Source: Zasmidium citrigriseum (lineage: Eukaryota > Ascomycota > Dothideomycetes > Mycosphaerellales > Mycosphaerellaceae). Taken from it: a stretch of DNA of 64,000 bases. The notes under the pieces were generated by a model. The model did no database searches. It was not told the DNA's origin and saw nothing but the letters and a program-made list of their open reading frames with translations. Positions 19,910-31,495 of this stretch are shown here, piece after piece. The stretch's first letter is position 1. Each line of letters begins with the position of its first letter. Position numbers and translations under genes: made by a program. The stretch lies in NCBI GenBank assembly GCA_002786025.1, contig NHNW01000018.1, positions 62,001 to 126,000 of the forward strand. Reading direction: 5' to 3'.

Positions 19910-21800
19910 TTACAATTCCTCATCCATGGCATCGCCTCCAGGCGGGTGACCGTTCGCAGTGGCGGTGCCGTTCACGCCCTTGCCATTCAGGCCGCTGCCC
20001 AAACTGTCGGTGGGTGCGGCTGGAACACTCGCCTCCTTGTCGATCATCTGCCTGCTCACGCTGACGATGTTGTCCTCGATGAGTTCTTGGCCCACGGTCT
20101 CGATGTGCTTCTTTGGATCCACCTTTCCGACGTATCGTGTCCGAAGCTGCTCCTTAGTCAACTCCGTCTCCTCCTTCACTCTCTTCTCATATCCCTCTGC
20201 CAAAGACACCAGCTTCTTGAGATTCGCCTCATTCCTCGTGCCCTCCGCCGCGAAGTCAGGCATCGTCAGGGCTTCGGTCCAGACAGTCTTGTGCAGATTC
20301 ATGAGCATGCCCTCCTCGAGTGCAGACTTGCGGTAGCCGATGCCGATGCTGTAGTAGTGTCGGTTCAGGCCGTGGATAAGTGCTTGTATGCTGGGCTTGT
20401 TGAGATGGCCCAAGTTGGAGGTGGTCTGGCGGGGTTCTTGACCGAGCATGAGAGTCTGGGGGTTGATCAGGCGGAAAGCGTCAATGACGACCTTGCCCTT
20501 GACAGACTGGATGGGATCGATGACGACGGCAACGGCGCGGGGCGTGAGCTGCTCGAAGGATTGCTGGGTGTTGATATCGACGGCTGAGAGCCAGCAGCCA
20601 AAACCAGGATGCGAGTGGTACCAGCCAACGACCGTCTCGGGTCTGCAGACTACTATCAGCATGTGTCAAGCAACGCTCTGCACATCATCTTCTCTCACCT
20701 TCCCGTTTGCTTCAGCATGTCCATCATCTTGGTCTGGAAGACGGGATCTACAGCCTCGACCGAGACACCCGTTCCTGACTGCGGCATGGCGAAGACGTCG
20801 ACTACTCGTACGGTGTAGTCATCCACAAACTCTCCCAGCATCAGACCCATGACTTCCATGGGGACACCAGCACGGCCGTGCCGCAGCATCTTGAGGAGAG
20901 CAAGAGAGGAAATGTAGACGGTCTCGGCGTTGTCGATGATGTTGGTGTCCTGCAGAGATGTACTGTTAGCTAACTGCTTGTTTCATTTGTGATGATCGAA
21001 CGAAGAAGGAATCCAAGGACGTCAGTACTCCGGCGTTCGTCCGCAGAACATGTTTCGCGTATGCACCCCTGATCGCGTCGAGATGGATCACGGCCTCGCG
21101 CTCTGAATGATATGCGGCGGCCACAATGTCGGGCGACAATCCGACTTTATCCATGCAGTGTAAAGAGTATAGCCAATCTTCCCAGGCACTCGCAGCTTCT
21201 ATGGGGTTGGCAATGGGCCAGTGTGGTGGCCAGTTTCCAGTGATTGGGGAGTTTCCAGCGACTGGCGACATATGCTCCCAACTCTCGATGCTGTATGGGG
21301 AGATGGCAACATCATCCTCTACTGCGGCCATGTTCTTGTCCGGCAGCGTAGTAGCAGACTCGTTCCCATCTGGAGAGGGCAACTCCGGCTCCGACATTGT
21401 CTCTTCAGGCCACTCTCTCCCTGGCAGCATGTTCTGAGCATTATCACTATTCACCAAAATCCACCCCTGTTCATTGTCGGCTGGTTGCGTCTCTCCAGAC
21501 TGGCTACCATCTGGCGGCGTTCCTCGACGTTCCTTCGCATCCGTTGTAGTGCTCTCGTTTTCATCTCGCGAAGCCTCTTCATGTATGGTGTCATCCGGCA
21601 GAGTTGGATCCGACTCGTCTCCAGCCCGATCCATGGCGTCGGCGTTGGTGTTGATGTATGTTGTCCGGACCACAGCAACTACGGCTGGGGATTCGATGGG
21701 GATGGGAAAGTACGAAGTCAGTTCTTACCTGAGCAGGAGGAGGGCCTCCGCCGCCCATGGCCTGGGCGGCCGCGAGCATGCGCGATAACCGGTCGGACAT
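19910..21800 (-). CDS. RPN11: 26S proteasome lid deubiquitinase Rpn11
   Basis: Three exons (21800-21729, 20949-20699, 20642-19910) give 351 residues. Exon 1 encodes [20 protein letters not shown]. The JAMM zinc-protease motif [14 protein letters not shown] in exon 3 has both His ligands, the Ser and the Asp. Upstream, [19 protein letters not shown] holds the catalytic Glu. The enzyme removes ubiquitin chains from substrates committed to the 26S proteasome. Intron 2 is ordinary (56 nt). Intron 1 is 779 nt, by far the longest here, and is nearly filled by an open frame on the same strand. A Ser/Gly/Asn-rich C-terminal tail makes the protein somewhat longer than yeast Rpn11. It diverges from RPD3. 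Confidence 0.95.
20966..21634 (-). CDS. Open frame inside RPN11 intron 1, unknown product
   Basis: From an ATG at 21634 to a TAA at 20966 the intron encodes 222 residues. The frame is open even further upstream, from just after the donor at 21728. The N-terminal half is acidic and low in complexity (Asp/Glu/Pro/Ser/Thr). The C-terminal third looks like a folded domain: Trp-rich, then [20 protein letters not shown] and [16 protein letters not shown]. The stop codon lies within the branch-point-like GCTAAC, 14 nt before the intron end. It could be a nested same-strand gene, an intron-retention product or a captured fragment. No homolog is recognised. Confidence 0.45.
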   Translation of the reverse strand: MDRAGDESDPTLPDDTIHEEASRDENESTTTDAKERRGTPPDGSQSGETQPADNEQGWILVNSDNAQNMLPGREWPEETMSEPELPSPDGNESATTLPDKNMAAVEDDVAISPYSIESWEHMSPVAGNSPITGNWPPHWPIANPIEAASAWEDWLYSLHCMDKVGLSPDIVAAAYHSEREAVIHLDAIRGAYAKHVLRTNAGVLTSLDSFFVRSSQMKQAVS

Positions 21801-22330
21801 GGTTGGGTTGGGTGTGTGGAAGCGGAAGATGGAGATGGAGCTGCAGTCGGAGGTGCTCACTTCGCCGTTCGCCTGCGGTCGGGCAGCACGTGGGGGCGGA
21901 TTCTAGCGACGGCGAGGTCGAGACAGCGGTGGTGAGCGGAGGAAGGGACTGTCGACGACGACGAGGATGGATGGAGATGTCGGCGGTGGCGGTGGTGATG
22001 TGATGCGAGGAAGGTGCAAGGCAGATGGCAACGCGACATCAGATGCGCCTGCCCCAAGCTTCGCCGGAGCAGCGCCAAGCCTGCATCATGTGGCTCAATA
22101 CAGCAGGTGTGCCGAGCGTTCCTGCCATCTCCAGCTTTGCGGGCATGTGCGAGGGCCTTCCATTCTTCCTCCACCACATCCAACCCATATCTACGCAAAC
22201 CCGCGCATTCGATTCTGTTTCATTCAAATTTTGATTGATTCAGCTTCAGATCGACCACGAACCATTGAACCTGCACCGAAACGATCGACCGCACACGAAT
22301 CGGCCTACACTGCTTTGACCGTCGCCCAGC
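21801..22330. other. Divergent promoter of RPN11 and RPD3
   Basis: A 530-bp spacer between the two start codons. No gene and no clear TATA box; this is typical of housekeeping divergent promoters. Confidence 0.5.
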
Positions 22331-24474
22331 ATGCCCGTCGCTCACCAGGGCACCTACACGCCTCTCGACGGCCTAGGCTCCGGCGACGTGACTGCTAGGA
22401 AAGACAACAAGAAAGTCGCGTATTTCTACGACAGCGATGTGGGCAACTACGCCTACAATGCCGGCCATCCCATGAAGCCGCACCGCATCCGAATGGCCCA
22501 CTCGCTCATCATGAACTACGGCCTGTACAAGAAGCTGGAGATCTATCGCGCCAAGCCGGCCTCCAAGTACGAGATGACCCAGTTCCATACCGACGAATAC
22601 GTCGACTTCCTGCAGCGCGTGACCCCGGACAACATGGATAACTTCATGAAAGAGCAGGGGCGCTACAATGTGGGAGACGACTGTCCCGTGTTTGATGGCT
22701 TGTTTGAGTTCTGTGGTATCAGTGCTGGTGGATCGATGGAGGGTGCCGCGCGACTGAACAGAGGCAAATGCGACGTTGCTGTCAACTGGGCTGGAGGACT
22801 GCATCACGCCAAGAAGAGCGAGGCCTCAGGGTTCTGTTACATCAACGGTAAGTCTTGTATACAACATGTTTTCACTGCAGAAGCTGATTCTTGTCAGACA
22901 TCGTACTCGGCATCCTCGAATTGCTTCGATTCCACCCCCGCGTACTCTACATCGACATCGACGTCCACCACGGTGATGGCGTTGAGGAAGCTTTCTACTC
23001 CACCGACCGCGTCATGACCGTCTCCTTCCACAAGTACGGCGAATACTTCCCAGGTACCGGCGAGCTTAGAGATATCGGTGTGGGCGCCGGCAAGCACTAT
23101 GCTGTCAACTTTCCGCTTCGCGACGGCATCGACGACAACAGCTACAAGAATTTGTTCGAACCTACAATCAGCTGGGTCATGGAGTACTATCAGCCAACTG
23201 CTGTGGTCCTGCAGTGTGGTGGCGACTCCCTGTCAGGAGACAGACTGGGATGCTTCAACCTCAGCATGCGTGGCCATGCCAATTGCGTCAACTTCGTCAA
23301 GTCCTTCAACAAGCCCACTCTCGTTCTTGGTGGTGGCGGCTATACTATGCGCAATGTCGCACGAACCTGGGCGTACGAGACTGGTCAGCTTGTAGGTGTG
23401 GAGATGGGTCCTGATCTTCCCTTCACCGACTATTATGAATACTACTCGCCCGACTTCGAGCTCGATGTCAAGCCCAGCAACATGGACAACGCCAACTCGC
23501 CCGAGTATCTCGAGAAGATCAAGGCCCAAGTCCTAGAGAACCTCAAACGAACTTCGCCCCACGCACCGTCAGTCCAGATGCAGGATGTACCAAGAGAGCC
23601 CCTCGGCATGTCAGCATCAGGCCCCGATGGTGAAGGCGAGACGCTTGATGAGCAAGAGGACCGCCTGGACGACGAAGAGGCTGACGAGGAAGCCAACAAG
23701 GACAGAAGATATACCCAGCGTCAATGGGACAGCAAGATTACCAGGGACGACGAGTTGGATGAGAGCGATGATGAGGAGATGGCGGAAGCGGCCGGTGTCA
23801 GACGTCAGCCAGGCCAGCCGAGACGGAGAGGTATTATGGAATTCCAGAATCCCCACGCACCGGCCGACGACAGTGGGGCTAACACGCCCTTGGACGATGA
23901 TGCGCGGAGTATGAATGGCGATGCAACGAACGGACACACTGAAGACATCACAATGCAGACTGACGGCGCCGCCGACACTCTGGAAGCGAATGCGGCTGTT
24001 GGAGAGGCAGTACTAGCAGCAAAAGCAAGCAAGAGCCCATCAGCACCAGCACCTGGCCTCGAAGCTCTGGCGCAAGCATCAGGTGCGAAGGCTGAGGAGG
24101 CGAGCAATCAGAGCGAAGCCGGCGCGGAGGCTGAAGAGGAGCGAGAAGGTCAAACAAACGGTGACGCAGACGACGAGATGCAAATCGATGCAAAAGAACC
24201 TTCCGCCGCCCCATCAGCACCTGCTCAACCCGAAGCCGCCGCAGAACCCGAGTCAACCACCGCCCAAACCACAACACCACCCAAATCCCCCGCCGCCGCA
24301 GTCCCCAAAACCGAAGAACCCGAAGACGTCGAGATGGCCGAAGATGTCGCTGCTGAGAAGGAAGCAGAAAAGGAAGAAGGTACACGGGAACGAGAAGTGG
24401 AGGATGCGAAGGGTGAAGCCACGACGGAGATGGAGGGTGGCGGGCACAATGTGGGAGGTGGACCGGCGGTGTAG
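22331..24474 (+). CDS. RPD3: Class I histone deacetylase Rpd3
   Basis: Two exons, 22331-22847 and 22898-24474, flank a 50-nt GTAAGT...CAG intron in phase 1, giving 697 residues. The deacetylase fold covers about residues 28-410 and keeps the tandem catalytic His (GGLHHAKK, residues 158-159) and the Asp-x-His zinc ligands (DIDVHHGDG, residues 194 and 196). GGGGYT near residue 320 is also conserved. The intron interrupts GFCYIND. After the catalytic domain comes a long acidic, Ala/Glu/Pro-rich tail of roughly 280 residues, much longer than in yeast but usual in filamentous ascomycetes. The protein acts in Sin3-type corepressor complexes in the nucleus. Confidence 0.95.
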
Positions 24475-25041
24475 AGTCCCTTTGGTTTTCATCCTTCCCG
24501 TCGTGCTTGAAGGCGAGGGGTTTGGGGATGTGGTTTTCGAGGGCATTAGCGACGGCGTGGGTGGCGTTTTTGGGAGGAAAGTTGGGAATTGGGTTTGAGT
24601 TTACTACTACTTACTACAGGGGATGAATGGAAGTCATATTGGAATGAGTCAGTCTCGGTATTCAAAGATGAGATGTTTCAGGACTGTCGAAGTATCTTCT
24701 TTGTTCTGCTGCTACTCCTTTATGTGCGTGAGGGAGGATGAGATCCCGGCTGGTGCTGATGCCTGAGGCATCGGAGCTACGAAGCACGGATTGTAAGGGT
24801 AAGAATGAAAGATGAAGATGGGGTTCGCTCAAAGAACGCTTTTCTGAAGATATGCTCGCTATGCTACGCTAAAATGCTCATGCCTGTGCTATCAAAGCAA
24901 TCATGCATACTGTGTGACTGTATCCCGTACCCTGGGGTATTGAAAGAAACCCATCTGAAAAACGCCGCCCAATGCCTGTCCGTGTGTTCATCACTCATAC
25001 AATCATTGTGCCTCCCAGAAGAAGTCCAAAGAAGCTGGCGC
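24475..25041. other. 3' flanks of convergent genes
   Basis: Convergent 3' regions of RPD3 and the DUF7492 gene. No gene is supported. Confidence 0.45.
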
Positions 25042-26688
25042 TTAATGGACGATGTGTCGTGGATGGCGGCGGTAAACGCTGCCGTTCGCGCCGACGGACG
25101 GGATGCTGGGGGTGTTCGAGACGGTGGTGACGGTTGAGAGGGAGCCGTAGGCTGCTGGTGCTGAGGAAGCTGCTGCTGGCGCAGAGGGCGCTGCTGGTGG
25201 AGCAGAAGGTGCAGCTTGACCAGCCGGCAAAGTCGAAGTCAACGTCAAGACCGTGGTGACGGTGTAGATGGACGTGACTGCGCCGTCAGCCGCTGGAGGA
25301 GGAGCTGAAGCTCGCGCCGTGTAGGAAGGAGCGACTGCTGCTGCACTCGAGGAAGGAGCGGCGGGAGACGAGGAGTTGCCGTAGGTTGGTGGAGCGGAAG
25401 CTGCTGGCGGAGCTGCGGTGGCTGTCATCTGTGCGCCGCCGGTGCTGGGGGCCATGGACCAGGGTTGTTGCGAGGGGACGGCCATGCCTGCTGCTTTGAA
25501 GGCCGCGGCGAAGGCGGCGCTGGAGCTGGCGGAGTAGGCTGAGGCGGCTTTGCTGAACGAAGCTGCTGCAGAGGAAGCAGCGGCTGCGCCGAAGGAGGTA
25601 ACCGGCGAGCAGGTGTTCGGGACGTAGACTTGAGGCCAGACACCGAGGTTATGTGCCGAGATGACGCTGGCTTGAGCTTGGCAGGAAGACACAAAGGCTG
25701 GCTTGACGGACTCAATCGAGCCGACGATCTTGTTGTTCGACATGGCGACGAAGGTCGGTGCAGTCGTGAACGCCGTGCGGGACTTGAAGTCGGAGACGGC
25801 GGCGGATTGAGGCTGGCTGTCGCTGGCGTTGAAGGGCGTGCGAATGATGGCCTTGTTGGCGACATTGTTGGCCAGGACATCAAAGTCGGCGCAGGTGGTA
25901 TAGTACTCATCTTTGCCGGCGGGCGTGTTGCAGTCGCGGTTGGGCTCAGTTGGCCACTGCCAGACCCAGTAAGTCGTCAAAGTGCCAGGCTGAACATTCG
26001 CGGGAATCTTGAGGTCGGTCTCGCACCAAGTCTCAAAGGTCGACTGAGGTTGGCCGGCCATGTGGTTGGGCGTCAACATCTGGCGCTGGCCGGAGATGCT
26101 GCCGCAGTTAATCTGCGTGCAGCGGCCATCATCAAAGTTCTGAGCCGTCATGAGGAAGCCGCGACCGTCACCGCCCTTGCCGTCAGAAGTCCACTTCATG
26201 ACGTCGGTGATCTTCTCATCATTCTTGGGCTTGGTGGTGCCGAAGACGAAGACGGTGCCGCCGCCGACTGGCTTGCCAGTGATGTTCCAGGGAAGCGAGG
26301 TGTGGCCGTTCTCAAGGTACTTCATGGCGACGTAGTCACCAGGCTGGACTTTGAGCTTGGGGTAGGCGGAGGCGTAGGTGGACGTCCTTTGGTTGGTGTG
26401 GCAGATGAAGTCGCTGGAGTCGATGCGCGAGCGGACGGTGCCATCGGGGTTGCGGGCTGAGAGACTCGGCAGCATCCACCTCATGCTGTCGCCGTTGTAG
26501 CTTGGGTCATCGCGAGGCACGAAGCCGCGAGAGTAGCCGCGAGCGCCAATGTAGGAGCCGTTGGGCTGGACGACTGAGTACTCCTCGATCCAGCTGTGGG
26601 CTGCAGTGAGTGGCAGGAGGTTGGCGACCAGCGCCAAGAGGCTGATCATGGTAGCGAAGGTCGACATTGCTGATGCTGAAGTGCTCAT
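25042..26688 (-). CDS. Secreted DUF7492 protein, LPMO-like N-terminal His
   Basis: A single exon encodes 548 residues. A signal peptide ending LPLTAA precedes His-Ser-Trp, so cleavage would expose an N-terminal His, as in copper-dependent lytic polysaccharide monooxygenases. A second His lies in ENGHTSLPW (about residue 128). The catalytic-type domain runs to about residue 300 with paired Cys and YWVWQWPT. The last 190 residues are an Ala/Ser/Pro-rich, probably O-glycosylated stalk with Thr-rich TSIYTVTTVLTLTSTL. The domain matches the fungal DUF7492 family. Starts at 26688, 26667 or 26649 are all possible and keep the signal peptide. Oxidative glycan cleavage is inference. Confidence 0.8.
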   Translation of the reverse strand: MSTSASAMSTFATMISLLALVANLLPLTAAHSWIEEYSVVQPNGSYIGARGYSRGFVPRDDPSYNGDSMRWMLPSLSARNPDGTVRSRIDSSDFICHTNQRTSTYASAYPKLKVQPGDYVAMKYLENGHTSLPWNITGKPVGGGTVFVFGTTKPKNDEKITDVMKWTSDGKGGDGRGFLMTAQNFDDGRCTQINCGSISGQRQMLTPNHMAGQPQSTFETWCETDLKIPANVQPGTLTTYWVWQWPTEPNRDCNTPAGKDEYYTTCADFDVLANNVANKAIIRTPFNASDSQPQSAAVSDFKSRTAFTTAPTFVAMSNNKIVGSIESVKPAFVSSCQAQASVISAHNLGVWPQVYVPNTCSPVTSFGAAAASSAAASFSKAASAYSASSSAAFAAAFKAAGMAVPSQQPWSMAPSTGGAQMTATAAPPAASAPPTYGNSSSPAAPSSSAAAVAPSYTARASAPPPAADGAVTSIYTVTTVLTLTSTLPAGQAAPSAPPAAPSAPAAASSAPAAYGSLSTVTTVSNTPSIPSVGANGSVYRRHPRHIVH

Positions 26689-27933
26689 GGATGTCGAGTC
26701 GAGGGTTGCTGAAGAGCTGAGGAAGTAGAAGACCTGCTTCGAAGGTGGGCGTTATGTGTTCGGCGCCGCGAGTTTGGTGAAGGTTTGGTGCGTTCGTGAA
26801 GCTGGTCCGGCCGACTTCGTGAAGAGAGTGTTTGGGTTCGGTTTGGGGTTGCTGCTTGTTGAAGAAGTTTGTAGAACGCACGGAGAATTGAATGCGATTA
26901 GCAGGCGGCGTGGTGGGTATATTGTTCAGTGCGCGACAATGAGCGTGGGTGCGGCCGGCGCGGACAATGGGTGTCGGACAATAGAAAGCGTCGACAATAG
27001 CGTTATGTACATGAATGGAAGAAAGCCGGCATTGTTCCGCGAAGTGAAGGCACAAAGAACACTGCAACACACAACACTCAGAGCGCACACAAAGAAGTGC
27101 GAGGAAGTGAAGCGGGCAAAAGATTGATACTCAACTCAATTTTCGTGTTCACGTGCGCCGTTTTCGTGAACGCTGCGTTTGCACCAGGTCGCGCTCTCCG
27201 CCAAACACGCCCGACACAGCAGTCGGGTATAGATTATGGTGAAGCTGTCGACACGCCCGTGTTCCCTCACCCGTGCCCGGCCAGAAACGTCGAACCAGGT
27301 TTCTCGTGCATCTGACAGCCATTGTAGACGCAGTCTGGGCCAATGGAGCGCGGTTGCGTCGGCGCTTGTGAGATGGGACGGTGGTGCAGGTCCGACAATA
27401 GCAAGAGAAGACGTGAAGTCGGAGCGTTTCGCATGAATGCAGCGCGCTTGCTGTTGGGGCTTGTGATTCGTTGGGCGGGACAGGGGTACTCGGTTGTAGC
27501 CGCTGAGCCGCGCGACCAGGATCGCGCACGTGACTGGAGGAGATCAGATAAAGAAGTCGATGAAGCAGAGAGGAGTTCCGGGCGAGGAGAAGAGTTCAAG
27601 ACTCTGCTTCCTTCTTTGTTCGCATCAGCCAGTTCGTCTGTGTATTTCCGGATGTATCCAAAGACGTACAGTTGGAAAGCCTTTGAAATGTGCATTTCTG
27701 TCAAGAGCATTAGCTTGGGCCATAATATACGTTCTGTACTCATCCATTGTACACAGCAGCTCGAACGCTCACACCCTGCCACCAACGCCATGCTGAAATC
27801 ACTTTTTGAAGCCCTTCATGCCCCTTCGCTATGCATTCGTGAAATCATCAAAGCCACTCCCTCGAAGTAACATCTGCCGTTACGAATTTCGTGGCGCGAA
27901 ACTTCAATCCAGTTTTTCGGGATCAGACATCTT
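26689..27933. other. Promoter and 3' flank, no gene supported
   Basis: A 1.25-kb spacer upstream of the DUF7492 gene and downstream of the transporter. Open frames overlap on both strands without family resemblance. I found no gene. Confidence 0.4.
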
Positions 27934-29643
27934 TTATTGATCAGCCGTGGGAATCAGAGTCTCAGTCGCTCTCTCCGCCTCGTCTCGCAGCAGGTCCTTC
28001 TGCAGTGTCCGGCTTTTGTGGAAGACAAAGCTGACCAGGGCACCACCGACGACGAGAGCGATGGCGAGAAGAGCGCCGTTGACGGGAGTTGGATCATTGT
28101 GGAAAGTAGTATGTGTCAAAGTATCCAGACCGGCCTGAGCAAAGTTGAAAAGACCGGCGGAGCAAATGATCAGGCCGTAGACTTTGCCAAAGGTGTCGAA
28201 CCCGAAGACTTTGGCGCTGTAGTCCGAGACGGCTGTGTAGTAGAAGGGTCTGTAGATGACGAAGAGGATGATGTTGACGTAGGCTGCCCACATCTCTGGG
28301 ATGAGGCCGAAAACGCCGATTGCCGATGCAATTGTGACCAGCATGGTGAGGACGAAGGGTGTGCTTGTGTTGTCGAGAACCATTCCAATGAAGGGGATTG
28401 CTACGACTCCGCCGAGGGGAAGTGCCAGGTCAAAGAATTCGTTGACGGTCACGGCTTTGGAGTAGGAGCCCAGCAGCTCGGAGTATTGGGTGCGGACGGT
28501 GGCTGTTTCGATACGTTAGCATGCGTTTGGTCACAAGTCCGTTCTCCTGCAATACATACCAACGAAATAGTTGATGCGCAGCATTTGGACCATCGTGAAC
28601 AGGGTAATGAGAATCCACCAAGGAGTCACGATCTGCTGTAGAGCAGTGCGGCCATGCAACGCTCCCCAGACACCGCTTCTTTCTGCGGTCTCTTTCTCCT
28701 CTTTGGCTTGAAGCTTGCCAGGACCATCGCCACCCAGGAGCTCCGTAACTTCGGTAGCAACATCCCGAGACATATCCTCCTGGTCCTGAAGGGTGGGGCC
28801 GTTGACATGCACTCGCTCCTCGTCGTGTTCAATCTGCTTGACCAGCTCGCCAACGCTCTTGTAGGACTTGCTGGGCATGATCACCAACTGAGCGATCAGG
28901 ATCAGCGCTGGCACGATGAGGTAGATGAGGAAGAACTTCCTAGTGTTGAACGATCCATCGGTAGCTTGAAAGATGAGTCGGTAGATCAGGAAGAGAGCGC
29001 TGCTTGTGTCGAAAGCTCCGGTCAAGAGAGCTAAGATGAGGCCGGAGTTCTGTGGGAAGGTGTTGCTCAGCTGAAAGGACGAGATGAAGACGAACGGTCC
29101 ACCAAGGGCGAGGAAGAGGTATCCTGGAATATACGCATCGCCCGGGATATCCTTTGCGAACGCAAGTAGCAGAGCACCCACTGCCAGGCAGACACATCCA
29201 ATAATGCTCGCAACTCTCGGTCCATATCGATCCAGAACGGTCCCCACAGGCAGAGCGCAGACATTCGTACTGACAGCCGCAATCGTAAACATCAAGTTTA
29301 ACCTCAGCTCTTGCTCATAGCACACCCAAACCCCATCATCCAGCTCTTTCTGCGTGCATTTGTCCTTGTATACGCCCTCCTCCACAAATACCGGCTTAAT
29401 GGCAGCGAAGCCGAAGACAATCCCGGCGGCCAGTAAACAGTATATCACGGCGATAACGACCTGTGCGATCCTCTTCGTCTTGGAGACTTCGTAGGCGCCA
29501 AGCGGTGCTGGTTGCTCCGCTGCTGGCGGATCCCACTCGCCCAGCGGGTTGAAGGAGAGCTTGCGGCGCTCGGATCCCGTTGGTGATGCCGCTCTCGAAC
29601 GATCGAAGGACTCGATCGAGCCACGGCGCTCGTACAGGGCCAT
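27934..29643 (-). CDS. MFS transporter, FMP42-like
   Basis: Two exons, 29643-28560 and 28502-27934, flank a 57-nt GTATGT...CAG intron with a GCTAAC branch site, giving 550 residues. After a Ser/Arg-rich cytosolic N-terminus of about 60 residues come about twelve hydrophobic segments, six on each side of a charged loop (about residues 270-340). LDRYGPRVASIIGC between segments 2 and 3 is the family's version of the MFS signature. The whole resembles yeast FMP42 and the SLC43-like group, for which amino-acid transport has been proposed. Membrane location and substrate are inferred. Confidence 0.85.
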
Positions 29644-31306
29644 GGTCGGAGGTGGTGTAGAAGGGAGAGCGGAGAGCGAGTGGTGGTGGTAATTATGAAC
29701 TCGTGACCCCGCCGAAATAGTGGAGGAGCTTTGGCAAGCAAGTCAAGTCGCACCGGTACCGCGGTTCACCCAGAACAGCGGTATTGTCGAAGACGACGTC
29801 GAAACTGCGAACTGTGAGTAGTACAAGCAAATGAAAGAGCCGACCAATGAAGAAAAGGCAATGCGAGAGAGGGCGCCGATAAGAGCAGAAAATTCCTGGT
29901 CGCTCTCGATAACGAGTCTACTGTACCTCGCCTGCGTGGCTGGATAGCCGCCGATGCTGGAAAGGCGTCTTCGACTCTTGCAACGCCTGGCCTGGCCCTC
30001 AGCGGGACCTTGCCCGTTGGCAAGTCTGGAATTGTGCGAGGCAGATGGCAGTGGAGACTGCAGAAGAAGAGTTTTCTCGAGGAGATGGGTCGTTGGCAGC
30101 GTTTTGTTAGAGTTTGGGGGTTTGGGGGTGTTGTGCTCTCGGATCCGGCCGAAACAAGAAAGCTCGTCGCTTGCGATTTCCCGCCGTTGGAGCTTGGTGG
30201 CAGGAACTTCGCTCCATCGACATCTCATCAGAAGATCCCATCACCAGCACGACAGGTGTCCATCGATTCGAGCATGCCAATGTGCCTCCAAACTGGGCTG
30301 GGGAAGATACTTCCAAGGCATCTCAACGATGCGAACTTGAGACTGCCACACCACGATCCGGACTCCCATGGGGCTAGCACTTGGAAAAGCATCTTCTCGT
30401 TGGGATCCTGACCAACATCCACTGTCAAGGAATGCTCAGAGCGGGTGTGTAAGGACTGACCTTCTCCAAGGTTTGGTAAATCTCAGTAAAATGGAATCTT
30501 CTCTAATTGCAGAATGACGGCTTACAACACCGGTTCTCACGCTGGTCTTGTATGTCTGTCCTAGTCGGGCACTCCACGCGGCTGAGGGCCCAACTGCGGT
30601 CTGCATTGCCACAGCATATGCGTGAGTTTTTTGATGTCACCATCCCACTCTGTCCCAGGGCGAGTGCTCGAATTCGAAGGCGAGCGTTTTCCATACCGAA
30701 ACTTGGATGCGAGTTCCGTCTCTCGCGGATGAACTATCGCTCATGAGTACAAACTGCATAGCCTTGATGATTTGAGGTATGGCCACACCCAAAGACGAAG
30801 TCTGTATGGAATCAAATTCCGCCCAAGCTAATCTCTCTATGCCTTCGGTCGTCAAGTCCAGATCTTCTTTCTGCTCTTTCCTTACCCGGCGTTTCTATCC
30901 AACGTCTTCCTCAAGCCATTGGGCTTGGTTCCCTGTCAGTCGTTCAAGATTTTCGGGCCTATCTGCCTGATCCTCATCACTCTGCGTTCTTGGTCGTCCA
31001 CTTCCTGCAATGAGTGTGCTCCATTTCGCACGGAGTAGACTCGAGTGTTTCTTACGACGCACACGAAGCTGGATACTCGGTTGGCTTCGGTACCGTTAAC
31101 GATATCGCTCACGGGTCCAACAAGTCATATACCTTTCCCACACCAATGAGAGACCTATCTACTACTCTTCCCATGCAATTCCCATCGTTCGCAACGTCCT
31201 CAACCCCAAGCGGAAGCTCGAGTCCAGGCCCAGACCAAAAAAAACTTTCACATCCCCAACACCCACCATATCTCCTTCCATATCACCCGAGTCCAACTAA
31301 TACGGC
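29644..31306. other. Intergenic, with a weak coding-like remnant
   Basis: Upstream region of the transporter. Near 31000-30640 the minus strand reads NLERLTGNQAQWLEEDVG, an in-frame TAG, then IERLAWAEFDSIQTSSLG, which looks protein-like but lacks a start and is interrupted. It may be a gene fragment. I see nothing else. Confidence 0.3.
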
Positions 31307-31313
31307 AAAAAAA
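31307..31313 (-). terminator. Pol III terminator of tRNA-Leu
   Basis: A run of seven T on the minus strand, 15 nt after the tRNA 3' end, is a standard RNA polymerase III terminator. Confidence 0.75.
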
Positions 31314-31328
31314 GAAGCATTGAGATAA

Positions 31329-31495
31329 TGACGAGGGTGGGACTCGAACCCACGCTGCGTTTGCGTTAGTTTTATACTGATTTGATCGTTCCAAAGGCGA
31401 TATCTTACAGGATTGCTCCACTAGTAATCCAATCTTCAGCACAGTTTGCAGTGATCTGCCTGAAACTAGCGCCATAACCACTCGGCCACCTCGCC
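31329..31495 (-). tRNA. tRNA-Leu(CAG) with an 87-nt intron
   Basis: The 5' end GGCGAGG pairs with CCTCGTC, followed by discriminator A. The internal promoters are perfect: A box TGGCCGAGTGG (31488-31478) and B box GGTTCGAGTCC (31350-31340). The T arm is GTGGG-TTCGAGT-CCCAC. The D stem is GCC/GGC. The 5' anticodon stem CTAGT leads to TT-CAG-G, so the anticodon is CAG (31462-31460). The 3' half gives ACTAA, a 12-nt variable arm and the T arm, so the intron spans about 31458-31372, after position 37. The bottom anticodon-stem pair is then C-A. A perfect ACTAG complement lies inside the intron at 31425-31421. Leucine identity is supported by the A73 discriminator and the variable arm. Confidence 0.86.

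Noticed and set aside
31014..31328. 104-codon plus-strand frame beside the tRNA
   Set aside because: It begins with GTG rather than ATG, runs over the tRNA terminator and looks random.
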